The notes under the pieces are model-generated. The model saw only the letters and a program-made list of their open reading frames with translations. It did no database searches and was not told the DNA's origin. Both the position numbers and the translations under genes were made by a program. DNA of 64,000 nucleotides from RYN-230 sp963718305 (GTDB lineage: Bacteria > Actinomycetota > Actinomycetes > Streptosporangiales > Streptosporangiaceae). Shown in pieces: positions 20,326 to 28,473 of the stretch. The stretch covers positions 248,001-312,000 of the forward strand of contig CAVQZG010000010.1 of NCBI GenBank assembly GCA_963718305.1, in the 5' to 3' direction. Positions within the stretch are counted from its first letter, which is position 1. Every line of letters begins with the position of its first letter.

Positions 20326-20782
20326 CGCCGCACTCCAGTCCCGCTGCACTCAAGTGCCGCCGCTTGGGCCATGCAACGGCTCCTTCCCGCTCACTGCGGA
20401 CACAAGCAGGCTAGCGGCAACGCCGCGACCAGTGAACGCACAAGCACGGCGGCTGCCAATACGGCCAGGTCCCGCTACCGCGAACACCCACAGTGGCCAC
20501 GCAGGCGAGCTTCCCACATCCTAGGCGATATCGTGCCGCGCCGAAGGCACCTTGCTGACCTGGCCGCATTGAAAAGAAGTGACCGCCTGCCCGGCACAGC
20601 CGCCAGGTACCCCGTAACCTGGCTCCGGCTCCCGGGAATTGCATTGATGATCAGTTACCTGATGCCCCGAATGTCCAGCGCCGGTGGTCCCGGATGCCCG
20701 TAATATCTGCCACACGCGGAAACATGGCCACCATCCGGCGCGGACGGGGCACGGCGCCGCGAGAATCTGGAAAGCTGTCCAT
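20326..20782. other. Divergent promoter region
   Basis: About 455 bp between the SpoIIE phosphatase (minus) and a large unknown protein (plus). No conserved coding frame is seen. It must contain promoters for both directions. I did not identify a convincing operator or hairpin. Confidence 0.4.
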
Positions 20783-22510
20783 GTGAGCCCGCAAAGCCGA
20801 CGACGAGAGCCCCCCGGCGGGCCGGGCCACCCAGGCCGAGGGAAGGGGACCCGTTCGGTGCTCCCCAGTGCCGCCCCACCGAATGCGCTGTTCGCGGAGA
20901 TGCTCCGGGCTGCCCGTGAGCTGCTGGCCGTGCGCAGCCCGCTGGATGCTGAGCTGATGGTGAGCGAGTTGCTCGGCACCTGGTGGGGAGAACGGACGCC
21001 GCGCAGCACGCCCGGCGACGTGGAGGAACTCGTCGGCGAGGGGCTGGTGAGCTACGCCGCCCAGCAGCGCAGCCCGGCCGCGCTGGCCCTGCTCTCCGGC
21101 ATCGCCTGCCTGGGCACGCCGCGCCAGGCCATGCAGGCGGAGACGGGCGCGCTGGCCCTCATGGAGAACGGCGTGGTCCGCCCGCAGTGGGTGGAGCACG
21201 TGGGCGCGGTGACGGCCGGCGAGTGCTACGTGAACTCCGACATGTTCGGGGACCGCGACGAGGTCGTCTGCGTATACAGCTACGCCGGGGAAGAGCCGCA
21301 CGCCCTGGTCATGGTGGTGGACTACAACGCAGGCGGCATGCTCCGGGACGGCTGGGTGACATCCCAGGTGGACCGGCTGCTGGAGCGCTGCCGGGCGAGC
21401 AGCGCCGGGGATGACGGGCATTCGGCGCGGGCGACGTTCAGCCAGGTGGAAGCCCCGCAGGCGCGGCGGCTGCTGGAGACGGCCCTGGCCGTGACCGAAG
21501 CCGGGCAGGGACCGCCGCCGAGCGATTCGTTCGCGTCCTATCACGCGTTCATCCGGGCCCGGATCCGCACCCTGCCCCCCGCCCGCCCGGCTAACGGGGC
21601 CCGCAAGGGGGCCGGCCAGCCGGGGACAGGACCCGGCCCGGCGCCCTGGAGCACCGGTCTCTCGAACGCCGGGCCATGGACCACGGGACACGGGTCGGGC
21701 TGGGGCGCGGCCACCGCGCGGCGGCACGCCTGGACCCGGGATCGCCGCACCATGCTGGTCGCCGAGTTCCTGGCCTCGGACGAGGCGGAAGACCTGTCCG
21801 ACACCCGGGCGGCCAGCCGCTGCGCGGACCACATCATCGACTACGGCTGCGATCGTGACTTCGGGCGGCCGCTGCGGATGAGCCCGGCGAAGGTGGCCGC
21901 GTTCCTGCTCGACTGGCTGCCGCGCAAGGTGCTGCTGCTGTCCGCCGAGCAGCACGCCATGCCGCACGTGCTGGCCGCCTGGGTGCGCTGGGCCGGACGG
22001 CGCCAGGGACTGGCCGCCGAGATGATCGCCGAGACCCTGGATGCCGTCTTCGACTCGATGGGCACGTTCGCCCAGGTGTACCGGGATCCGACGGCCTTCG
22101 GGCTGGACGCGTCGCTGGTGGCCAGGCTGCTGCCGGACAACGATCTGGAGGCGCTGCCCCGGCGGGCCTTCGCGTTCCCGGTGCTGCGCGGGATGTTCGG
22201 CGGCATCGACCTGACCGGGCTGGACCCGGCCGCCGAGGGAGACCGGCGCACGCTGCTGGCCGCCGATCACAACGACGCGAACGGGCGGCCGAGCGGCCCG
22301 CTGCACATCGACCGGCACCTGGCGCTGGCGGACCGGCTCTGGCGGGGCGACCCACCCGAGCTGTGGGAGGCCGCGCAGCGGCTGCTGGACCGGGGCGAGG
22401 ACCGCCACGCGGTGCTGCACACGCTGATGTACGTCATCCGGGACACCGCCGGCGACCAGGCCAGCCTGATCGCCGCGCTCCGGGACCTGCCGCCCAGCCC
22501 GGCCGACTGA
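20783..22510 (+). CDS. Large hypothetical protein (about 575 aa)
   Basis: The start is most likely the GTG at 20783 (GGAAAG upstream); the frame extends to 20684. The N-terminal third is helical (LFAEMLRAARELLAVRSPLDAELMVSELLGTWWGE) and contains an acidic VMVVDYNAGGMLRDGW segment. A Pro/Gly-rich linker follows near residues 270-320. The C-terminal half contains RRTMLVAEFLASDEAEDL, AAWVRWAGRRQGL and VLHTLMYVIRDTAGDQ. The halves resemble actinobacterial proteins of unknown function; I recognise no catalytic motif. There is no signal peptide or membrane helix. It is convergent with the tandem AAA+ ATPase gene, with 27 bp between stops. Confidence 0.7.
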   Translation: MSPQSRRREPPGGPGHPGRGKGTRSVLPSAAPPNALFAEMLRAARELLAVRSPLDAELMVSELLGTWWGERTPRSTPGDVEELVGEGLVSYAAQQRSPAALALLSGIACLGTPRQAMQAETGALALMENGVVRPQWVEHVGAVTAGECYVNSDMFGDRDEVVCVYSYAGEEPHALVMVVDYNAGGMLRDGWVTSQVDRLLERCRASSAGDDGHSARATFSQVEAPQARRLLETALAVTEAGQGPPPSDSFASYHAFIRARIRTLPPARPANGARKGAGQPGTGPGPAPWSTGLSNAGPWTTGHGSGWGAATARRHAWTRDRRTMLVAEFLASDEAEDLSDTRAASRCADHIIDYGCDRDFGRPLRMSPAKVAAFLLDWLPRKVLLLSAEQHAMPHVLAAWVRWAGRRQGLAAEMIAETLDAVFDSMGTFAQVYRDPTAFGLDASLVARLLPDNDLEALPRRAFAFPVLRGMFGGIDLTGLDPAAEGDRRTLLAADHNDANGRPSGPLHIDRHLALADRLWRGDPPELWEAAQRLLDRGEDRHAVLHTLMYVIRDTAGDQASLIAALRDLPPSPAD

Positions 22511-22537
22511 GCCGCCTGACTGAGCCGGGGCCCGGAT

Positions 22538-25030
22538 TCACCCCGGCTGCGGGCCGCCCAGCTCGCGGAACGCGCCGCGCAGGTCGGCCGCGGACACGAT
22601 GGTGAGGTCAGCGTCGCTCGGCTCCTCGTCGAGATCCGCCACCCGCAGGTCCCGGGCCGCGCAGGCCCGTTCGAACAGGCTGCGGGCGAACCGGCCGTTG
22701 CCCAGCTCGTCGATCTGACCGCGTGCGGCCGCCGTGTGGAAGATCTCGGCCAGGACCGGCTTCGCGTCCGAGTCGAACGAGTCACCGTGCTGCTCGGCGA
22801 TCACCTCGGCGATCCGGCACAGCTCGTCGGGCGAATAGCTGGGGAACCCGATCCGCACGCTGAACCGGGAAGCGAGCCCGGGGTTGCTGCGCAGGAAGCG
22901 GTCCATGTCGGCCGGATAGCCGGCCAGCACGATGACCAGCCGCTCACGGTCGTCCTCGGCCCGCTTCAGCAGCGTGGCCACGGCCTCCGACCCGTAGGCG
23001 TCCCCGCCCGAGTAGCCAGCGTTGTAGAGCGAATAAGCCTCGTCGATGAACAGGACGCCGCCGAGTGCGGAGTCGATCAGCTTCCCGGTCTTGATCGCCG
23101 TGGAGCCCAGGTGCTCCCCGACCAGGTCGGCGCGGTGCGCCTCGATCACCTCCGGGCGGACCAGCAGGCCCAGGGCGGTGAAGATGCGGCCGAGGATCCG
23201 GGCCACCGTGGTCTTGCCGGTGCCGGGTGGCCCGGTGAACACGAAGTGCCGGACCGGGGGCTGGCTGGACAGCTTATGCCGTTCCCGCAGCCGGGCCACC
23301 CGCAGCTGGGCCGCGATCTCGTGCACCTGGCGCTTGACCGGCTCCAGGCCGACCAGCTCGTCCAGTTCGGCGAGGGCGCTCTCCAGGGTGGGCGCCTGGC
23401 TGTAGCCGCGGAACCGGGCGGTGAGCTCGGCGCCCGCCTGCTCCAGATCGGCCGCCTCGAGGGTGACCAGCTCGGCGGGAGACGGCTCCGCGCCGTCGGT
23501 CATGATCCGGACGTCCCGGGCCCGGCCCGCCTTCTCCAGCAGGCTGCGCACGAACCGGCCGTTGCCGAGCTCATCGGCGAGCCTGCGGCGGCCCACGTCC
23601 TCCATCATCCGCGACAGCGCCGGGCGCGCCTCGGCGTCGAGGATCTCGCCGCGCTGGACGAGGTAGAGCTCGGCGAGTTCCATCAGCTCCGCGGGTGAGT
23701 AGGTCGGGAACTTGACCCGGAGCCCGAACCGGGAGTTGAGGCCGGGGTTGCTGGCCAGGAACCCCTCCATCTGCTTCTCGTATCCGGCCAGGATGATGAT
23801 GAGCTCGGTCCGGTCGTCCTCGGCCCGTTTCAGCAGCGCCTGGATCGCCTCATGGCCGAACCGGTCGCCCTGCCCTTCGCTGTCGTTCACCAGGCTGTAC
23901 GCCTCGTCGATGAACAGGACCCCGCCGAGCGCGCTGTTCACCAGCTCATTCGTCTTGATCGCGGTGGCGCCGAGGTACTCGCCCACGAGGTCAGCGCGCT
24001 GCGCCTCCACCACCACCGGGGTCTCGAGCAGCCCGAAGGCATAGAAGATCTTCGCGACGACGCGGGCCACCGACGTCTTCCCGGTACCGGGCGGGCCCAG
24101 GAACACGAAGTGCTGCATGGGCTTTTCCGCGCCGTACCCGGCCATCACCCGCCGGCGCGCGGCCTCGACGGACGCGGTGATCTGCCGGATCTGATCCTTG
24201 ACTGAGCTGAGGCCGATCATGTTGTCGAGCTCGGCCATGGCCTCCGCGACCGTAATCTCCGGTGGCTGCGGCTCGCCGCTGCCCCGGTCACGCCCGGCCG
24301 CGCCCTCGGCGGCACGCACTGAGCCCTCCGCCGTCTGCACGACCCGCGATACCTCGGCGGGCCGGGACGTGCGGCCGTTCGCCGCGGCCGAGGGCCAGCC
24401 CGCCGGCCGGGCCGCCATCGCCGGGCCGGCCCGGTGCGGTGCGGCGAGCGCGCCGGTACGGCTCTGCTGGCGATTGAGCGCCCGCGCTTCCTGCTGCGAC
24501 TTGCCCATCCGCCAGCCGATCACGGCCAGGCCCAGCAGCCAGGCGATCGCGTAGCTGATCACCGGCCGGCCGGGAGCCAGCCACCAGGCCAGCAGGGCAG
24601 GCGGCAGGGCCCAGAGCTGCGTCCAGGCCACCGTCCGGCAGGGGACATAACGGCGGGACAGCAGCGGCAGGTGCGAGACCGCCACCGCCGCGCACGGCAG
24701 CAGCAGCAGTGGCACGATGCCGGAACTGAACCGGCCGACTACCGCGGCGACGGTCACGATCGCCAGCAGGCCCCAGGCCGCGACGAACACCGACGCCACC
24801 CACGACCGGTGCTCCCGCCAGATCGCCACGGGGCCGTACGCGAGGGCCGCCACCACGAACAGATCCCAGAAGCGTGTGCCCAGGCTCAGGGCCAGCACGA
24901 TGATGATCAACACGCCCAGGACCAGGAGGATCTTCACCGGAAGCGACGCCGCGCGGACGGCTTGGCGCACCCGCGCCAGCCCTTCCTGCGCCATTCGCCT
25001 GCCAGGCAGGGATCGATCCTCCGGCCGCAT
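22538..25030 (-). CDS. Membrane-anchored tandem AAA+ ATPase (CbxX/CfxQ type, two ATPase domains)
   Basis: 830 residues, start ATG 25030 with GAGGGAG upstream. The first 170 residues hold about five or six hydrophobic helices, and then a disordered Ala/Arg-rich linker follows. Two complete AAA+ domains come next, each with Walker A (FLGPPGTGKTSVARV; FTGPPGTGKTTVARI), Walker B (GGVLFIDEAYSL in both), a sensor (IIILAGYEKQM; VIVLAGYPADM) and an arginine-finger region (NPGLNSRFG; NPGLASRFS). Each domain ends ELGNGRF-RSL. Such AAA+ proteins act as remodelling ATPases (CbbX, SpoVK, EccA). The membrane anchor makes this distinct from soluble EccA. No ESX genes are near. Substrate unknown. Confidence 0.9.
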   Translation of the reverse strand: MRPEDRSLPGRRMAQEGLARVRQAVRAASLPVKILLVLGVLIIIVLALSLGTRFWDLFVVAALAYGPVAIWREHRSWVASVFVAAWGLLAIVTVAAVVGRFSSGIVPLLLLPCAAVAVSHLPLLSRRYVPCRTVAWTQLWALPPALLAWWLAPGRPVISYAIAWLLGLAVIGWRMGKSQQEARALNRQQSRTGALAAPHRAGPAMAARPAGWPSAAANGRTSRPAEVSRVVQTAEGSVRAAEGAAGRDRGSGEPQPPEITVAEAMAELDNMIGLSSVKDQIRQITASVEAARRRVMAGYGAEKPMQHFVFLGPPGTGKTSVARVVAKIFYAFGLLETPVVVEAQRADLVGEYLGATAIKTNELVNSALGGVLFIDEAYSLVNDSEGQGDRFGHEAIQALLKRAEDDRTELIIILAGYEKQMEGFLASNPGLNSRFGLRVKFPTYSPAELMELAELYLVQRGEILDAEARPALSRMMEDVGRRRLADELGNGRFVRSLLEKAGRARDVRIMTDGAEPSPAELVTLEAADLEQAGAELTARFRGYSQAPTLESALAELDELVGLEPVKRQVHEIAAQLRVARLRERHKLSSQPPVRHFVFTGPPGTGKTTVARILGRIFTALGLLVRPEVIEAHRADLVGEHLGSTAIKTGKLIDSALGGVLFIDEAYSLYNAGYSGGDAYGSEAVATLLKRAEDDRERLVIVLAGYPADMDRFLRSNPGLASRFSVRIGFPSYSPDELCRIAEVIAEQHGDSFDSDAKPVLAEIFHTAAARGQIDELGNGRFARSLFERACAARDLRVADLDEEPSDADLTIVSAADLRGAFRELGGPQPG

Positions 25031-25385
25031 CTTGCTCCCTCGTGCCGTTCCTTGTATAGCGCACTACCACGCGCTCACAGCGACACACAACCAGATACCG
25101 GTAGGGAATGGCCAGGCCAGATCCTGCCGAGCCGGCGCCAGCCGCAGTCCTACCGGGCCCGCGCTCTGGCCGGGCACCGACCCTGCCAGGGTAATGGCCA
25201 GCTCGCGGAGAATGCCTTTACGGCACTCCCACAAGAGACAGGGAAAAGCTCTTGACCTGGTCGTTCAGGCAGCGGAGAACTTGCTAAGTAACACATCCAC
25301 GTCCGCTGCGGATCCCGCAGGCCCGGCGCTGGCGTCTCGCACAGCCGGGCCGACGGCCCATGAGTACCGCCCGGACGACCCCCGA
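25031..25385. other. Intergenic stretch upstream of the AAA+ gene
   Basis: About 355 bp between the AAA+ start and the GvpL/F stop, both minus strand. No credible coding frame. A TTGACC-like hexamer occurs at about 25253 but without a matching -10. Confidence 0.35.
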
Positions 25386-26135
25386 TCAGGCGTCAAGCTG
25401 GTCCACGAACGAGTACGGCGGCCACGGGCCGTTCAGATCGGCCCGGACCCCGGCCCGGGCCCCGGCCAGCGCGTGCGCGGCCGCCACGAACTCGCTGGCG
25501 CGATCGCCGCGCAGGAGATAGGCGGCGTTGAGGATCATCTGCTCTGGGCCCCGCACGTACCGCGGGTCGACGGCGGGCTGCCGCTGGGAAGCGTCGGCGA
25601 TGTCCGCGAGGACCCAGTCGATCGTGTCCGCGAGCGAGTCAGCCCCCTCCTGCTGGCCGGCCGGGCCATAGATCTGGACCCCCCATTCCACCGTGTCCCG
25701 GAAGCGGGCCAGCAGGCCGGCGAACTCACCGCGGCGCCGGGCCAGCAGGGCCCGGACCGTGTCGTCGTCGGGATAGACGGTAGCCAGCCGGAGCGGCAGG
25801 ACCGGACCGCCGCCCGCCGCGGCCCGGGCGATGACCTGATGGTGCGCCCGGCCGACCCGCTCGATGTTGTCCAGGCCGCCCAGCAGGCTGGCCAGGGCAT
25901 CCTCGCCGAAAGCCCGCGCTTCGACGGAGCCCACCACCGCGGTCAGGCCCGCCTCGGCGACGGTACGGACCCGCTCCCCGCCGACCCCGGCCAGGCCGGC
26001 GAACTGGCGCGGGCCGAGACCATCGGTGATGGCGTACACCCAGACCACTCGCTGGGCCGCCGGCGTGGCCAGCCGGAGTGGCAGCCGGCGGGATCGCGTC
26101 GCCGGACCAGCACCGGACATGGTCTTCACAGGCAT
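25386..26135 (-). CDS. GvpL/GvpF family gas-vesicle-type protein (orphan)
   Basis: 249 residues from an ATG at 26135 with a perfect AGGAGG six bases upstream; the frame is open to 26192. The family pattern is clear: VVWVYAITDGL at the start, LLGGLDNIERVGRAHHQVI, GGGPVLPLRLATVYPDDDTVRALL, EWGVQIYG, and the C-terminal GPWPPYSFV. In gas-vesicle clusters, GvpL/F are minor structural or assembly proteins. Here no gvpA, gvpN, gvpJ or other gvp gene lies within the window, so the role is uncertain. Orphan copies may have been recruited to another compartment or may be remnants. Confidence 0.88.
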   Translation of the reverse strand: MPVKTMSGAGPATRSRRLPLRLATPAAQRVVWVYAITDGLGPRQFAGLAGVGGERVRTVAEAGLTAVVGSVEARAFGEDALASLLGGLDNIERVGRAHHQVIARAAAGGGPVLPLRLATVYPDDDTVRALLARRRGEFAGLLARFRDTVEWGVQIYGPAGQQEGADSLADTIDWVLADIADASQRQPAVDPRYVRGPEQMILNAAYLLRGDRASEFVAAAHALAGARAGVRADLNGPWPPYSFVDQLDA

Positions 26136-26513
26136 TGCATTCCTCCTCGGGCCGGCCCCCTGGCCGCGCGGCACAAGAGCCCGGTACGGCACGCGACGCC
26201 CAGGCTCCCTGAAAGTTCATGGGCCCCCTGGCCCATGCGTATAACGGATTTCCGGCTCATAAAGTTCACGGCTTTGGTCACCGGGTGAAAGACAGGCACC
26301 GCGCGGCGCGTCGCGCACCAGGCTGTCCCAGCCGGGCACCTCGCCTGCCTTTCACCGTTCCCAGGCTGGCCTGCCCGGGTGGGTGCTGCCCGCCGAAGCC
26401 ACCGCAGATCATTGATCCGTAATCTGCTGCCGCCTTGACCGGCGCACTGCACGTGCAGCGGGACAGCCGGCGAACCCCGGACGGCGCATCCGGCAGGTCC
26501 GGCGGCCGGATGC
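26136..26513. other. Intergenic stretch between GvpL/F and the PIN toxin gene
   Basis: About 380 bp with no conserved coding frame. An inverted repeat at 26219-26236 (ATGGGCC, four-base loop, GGCCCAT) lies about 85 bp upstream of the GvpL/F start and may be a terminator for the upstream toxin-antitoxin operon or an operator. Confidence 0.4.
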
Positions 26514-26927
26514 TCACACGCGGACGACGGTGATGCGCTGTGCCTTCGGTCGCCCTGGTTCTTCGACCAGCCTGCCCAGGTCGTCGGGATCACTGGTCAG
26601 CAACACGACCGGGCGCTCCCGCTCGAGCGCCGTAGCCGCCACGACGGCGTCGACGGCGCAGCGGTTACCCGGAAGGCCAGTCACTCCCAGGAGTTCGCCA
26701 GCGTGGCGGCCGAGCCTTGGGCTCACCGGCACGACGGTGATCCGGGAAAGCACCCGGTGCACGGCCGCATCGCGGGGGGCACCTCTGAGCACCTCGGTCA
26801 GGGTCATCGCGCTCGCCACGACCCGGGCGCGGCGGGCGATAGCGATCTCCAGGTGAGCACGCGCCCGCGAGTCACCGGTAGCCAGCTTGGAGAGTCCTTC
26901 GCTATCGAGGACGAGCGTCCCGGCCAC
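26514..26927 (-). CDS. PIN-domain ribonuclease toxin (VapC-like)
   Basis: 137 residues with a GTG start four bases after the antitoxin stop. PIN acidic residues are visible: LVLDSEGLSKL near the N-terminus (first Asp), TLTEVLRGA (Glu), AVDAVVAATAL (Asp) and LTSDPDDLGRL (last Asp). This is the arrangement of VapC-type metal-dependent RNases. Close linkage to the upstream gene (26930-27403) gives a typical antitoxin-toxin order. Target RNA unknown. Confidence 0.85.
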   Translation of the reverse strand: MAGTLVLDSEGLSKLATGDSRARAHLEIAIARRARVVASAMTLTEVLRGAPRDAAVHRVLSRITVVPVSPRLGRHAGELLGVTGLPGNRCAVDAVVAATALERERPVVLLTSDPDDLGRLVEEPGRPKAQRITVVRV

Positions 26928-26929
26928 GG

Positions 26930-27403
26930 TTACTCGTCATCCGGCCACGCGGCGCGGGCCTCGGCCAGATACTCCGGAGGGACCGGCCCATGCTCTCTGG
27001 CCAGCACTTCCGACAGTTCAGCGAGCAAATCCACTTCGAGTTGCCGGGCGACGGCCTCGGTCACGTACTGGCTGAACCTTCCCCGCCCGGCGCGCCGCTG
27101 GACCGCTGACGTCAGGTCCTCCGGCATCGAGACACTGACCTTGCGCGCTGTCCCAGCGGGTTCGACCCTCACGCGTCCCCGGCCAGGGGTGCCTTCTGGG
27201 TCATCTGAAGTGCCTAGCAGGACCTGGAGGGCGAACAGCACTTCGAGGGCGCTCTCAGGGCGGTCTTGCGCCTCAGCCGAAGCGGGCAGCCTGGACGCCG
27301 AGCCTGGCGTCCGTGCTTCCAGCTCACGGGCCCGTACGAGCAACTCACGGATCTCGCCGCGGAGTTGGTTGCGTTCTCCTGTGCCGGCCGGGTCACTACT
27401 CAT
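26930..27403 (-). CDS. Antitoxin of the PIN-domain toxin (ribbon-helix-helix-like)
   Basis: 157 residues from the ATG at 27403. A charged helical N-terminal region (LRGEIRELLVRARELEART) precedes a segment with the shape of a ribbon-helix-helix fold (RKVSVSMPEDLTSAVQRRAG, then FSQYVTEAVARQLE). The C-terminus is acidic (LAEARAAWPDDE), suited to covering the toxin active site. It is longer than usual for VapB (70-100 aa) because of the N-terminal region. It likely neutralises the toxin and represses the operon through the palindrome just upstream. Confidence 0.75.
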   Translation of the reverse strand: MSSDPAGTGERNQLRGEIRELLVRARELEARTPGSASRLPASAEAQDRPESALEVLFALQVLLGTSDDPEGTPGRGRVRVEPAGTARKVSVSMPEDLTSAVQRRAGRGRFSQYVTEAVARQLEVDLLAELSEVLAREHGPVPPEYLAEARAAWPDDE

Positions 27404-27411
27404 ATCAACAT

Positions 27412-27426
27412 GCTACCAGCGGTAGC
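27412..27426. promoter_or_regulatory. Palindromic operator candidate upstream of the antitoxin gene
   Basis: GCTACC-AGC-GGTAGC is a perfect 6-bp inverted repeat with a 3-bp centre. It ends 9 bp upstream of the antitoxin ATG, where an RHH antitoxin would autoregulate. Confidence 0.55.
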
Positions 27427-27441
27427 AAGACCATTTCTCTG

Positions 27442-28413
27442 TCACCGTTTCCGCTGGGCCTCCACGAGGTCCTGGCCGACGGCTGTCCGGTGATAGAGCA
27501 CGGATCGTCCGGCCCGCCGCCGCCCCACCAGGTGGGCATCGAGCAGGACTTTGAGGTGACGGCCCACCGATCCCAGTCCCTGGCCCGTCAACGCCACCAG
27601 CTGGCTGGTGCTCTTCGGGGTGTCCAGCAGGACGAGAACACCCGCCCGGGCCGGCCCGAGCAGCGCAGCCAGCGTCCCGGGTATCGCGGCCCGGTCCGCC
27701 TCGGCGAGCACGCCTGAGCAGGGGTAGACCACCGCATACCGATGCGGCTCGTCCCACGAAGCCCAGCCCTGGCGTGGGGTGACCGGGACGAACAGTAGCT
27801 GGCCCCCGCTGATCTTCCGTGGCGGATAGTCATAGGCGTTGATCTGCAGGCGGCCATCCCCCAGCCAGCGCATGCCGGGACGCATGTCGTTCAGGGCCGC
27901 CGCCCAGCCAGCCTGGCTCAACTGCGCCATCCGGGCGATCACGTCGGCCTGCAGGATGCGCCGCCGTCGCGGCCAGACGGGCAGGACACACTCCGTCCAG
28001 ACCCATTCCAGAAGGCCAGCGGTGCGCTCCGGCAGATCGGGCCGGTCCAGCAGCGCAGGCGGTGGACCGCCGAGCGACACGGTCAGGTCCGCGAGCGCGG
28101 TCTTAGCCGGCGTCTCCCGGATCCGGGCCACTTCATCCTCGAACGCTTCCTCACCGTCCGCTGTCGGCGTGGGGGTCAGGAAGTCCGCGATCCAGCCTCG
28201 TCCCAGGGCGCTCGGGACGAGCAGCGCGGCGACCGGATCACCGGCCAGCCGCTCACGGTAGGAGGCACGGTGAGTATCCAGCCATCCGCGCTCGCCCAGG
28301 TGCCCGGGCACCCCCTTGGCCAGGACGATCAGGCTCGCGATGGTCTCAGCGAGCGGGGAGAGCACGAACCGGCTGCCCGCGAGGGTGTCGGCGTTCACCT
28401 GCCACCAGCCCAA
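27442..28413 (-). CDS. ArsR-type transcriptional regulator with DUF5937-like N-terminal domain
   Basis: About 323 residues. The start is probably the TTG at 28413 (GWWQVNADTLAGSRFVLSPLAET follows), with GAGGAGG eight bases upstream; the ATG at 28437 would place that ribosome site inside the gene. The N-terminal 230 residues resemble the DUF5937 region found on actinobacterial ArsR-like regulators. The C-terminus is a winged helix (VLVLLDTPKSTSQLVALTGQGLGSVGRHLKVLLDAHLVGRRRAGRSVLYHRT). It is divergent from an MFS transporter gene 60 bp away and probably regulates it. Confidence 0.85.
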   Translation of the reverse strand: MGWWQVNADTLAGSRFVLSPLAETIASLIVLAKGVPGHLGERGWLDTHRASYRERLAGDPVAALLVPSALGRGWIADFLTPTPTADGEEAFEDEVARIRETPAKTALADLTVSLGGPPPALLDRPDLPERTAGLLEWVWTECVLPVWPRRRRILQADVIARMAQLSQAGWAAALNDMRPGMRWLGDGRLQINAYDYPPRKISGGQLLFVPVTPRQGWASWDEPHRYAVVYPCSGVLAEADRAAIPGTLAALLGPARAGVLVLLDTPKSTSQLVALTGQGLGSVGRHLKVLLDAHLVGRRRAGRSVLYHRTAVGQDLVEAQRKR

Positions 28414-28473
28414 TGGTTTCGCCTCCTCGCGAAACATTAATCAGCCACGCCCAGCCGGGCCAAGACTTCGGGC

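Noticed and set aside
22538..25030. EccA of a type VII secretion system
   Set aside because: EccA has a TPR-like N-terminus and one AAA+ domain; this protein has membrane helices and two AAA+ domains, and no esx or ecc genes are close.
25031..26513. Gas-vesicle gene cluster around the GvpL/F gene
   Set aside because: No gvpA-like or other gvp genes occur on either side; the AAA+ gene nearby is CbxX type, not GvpN.
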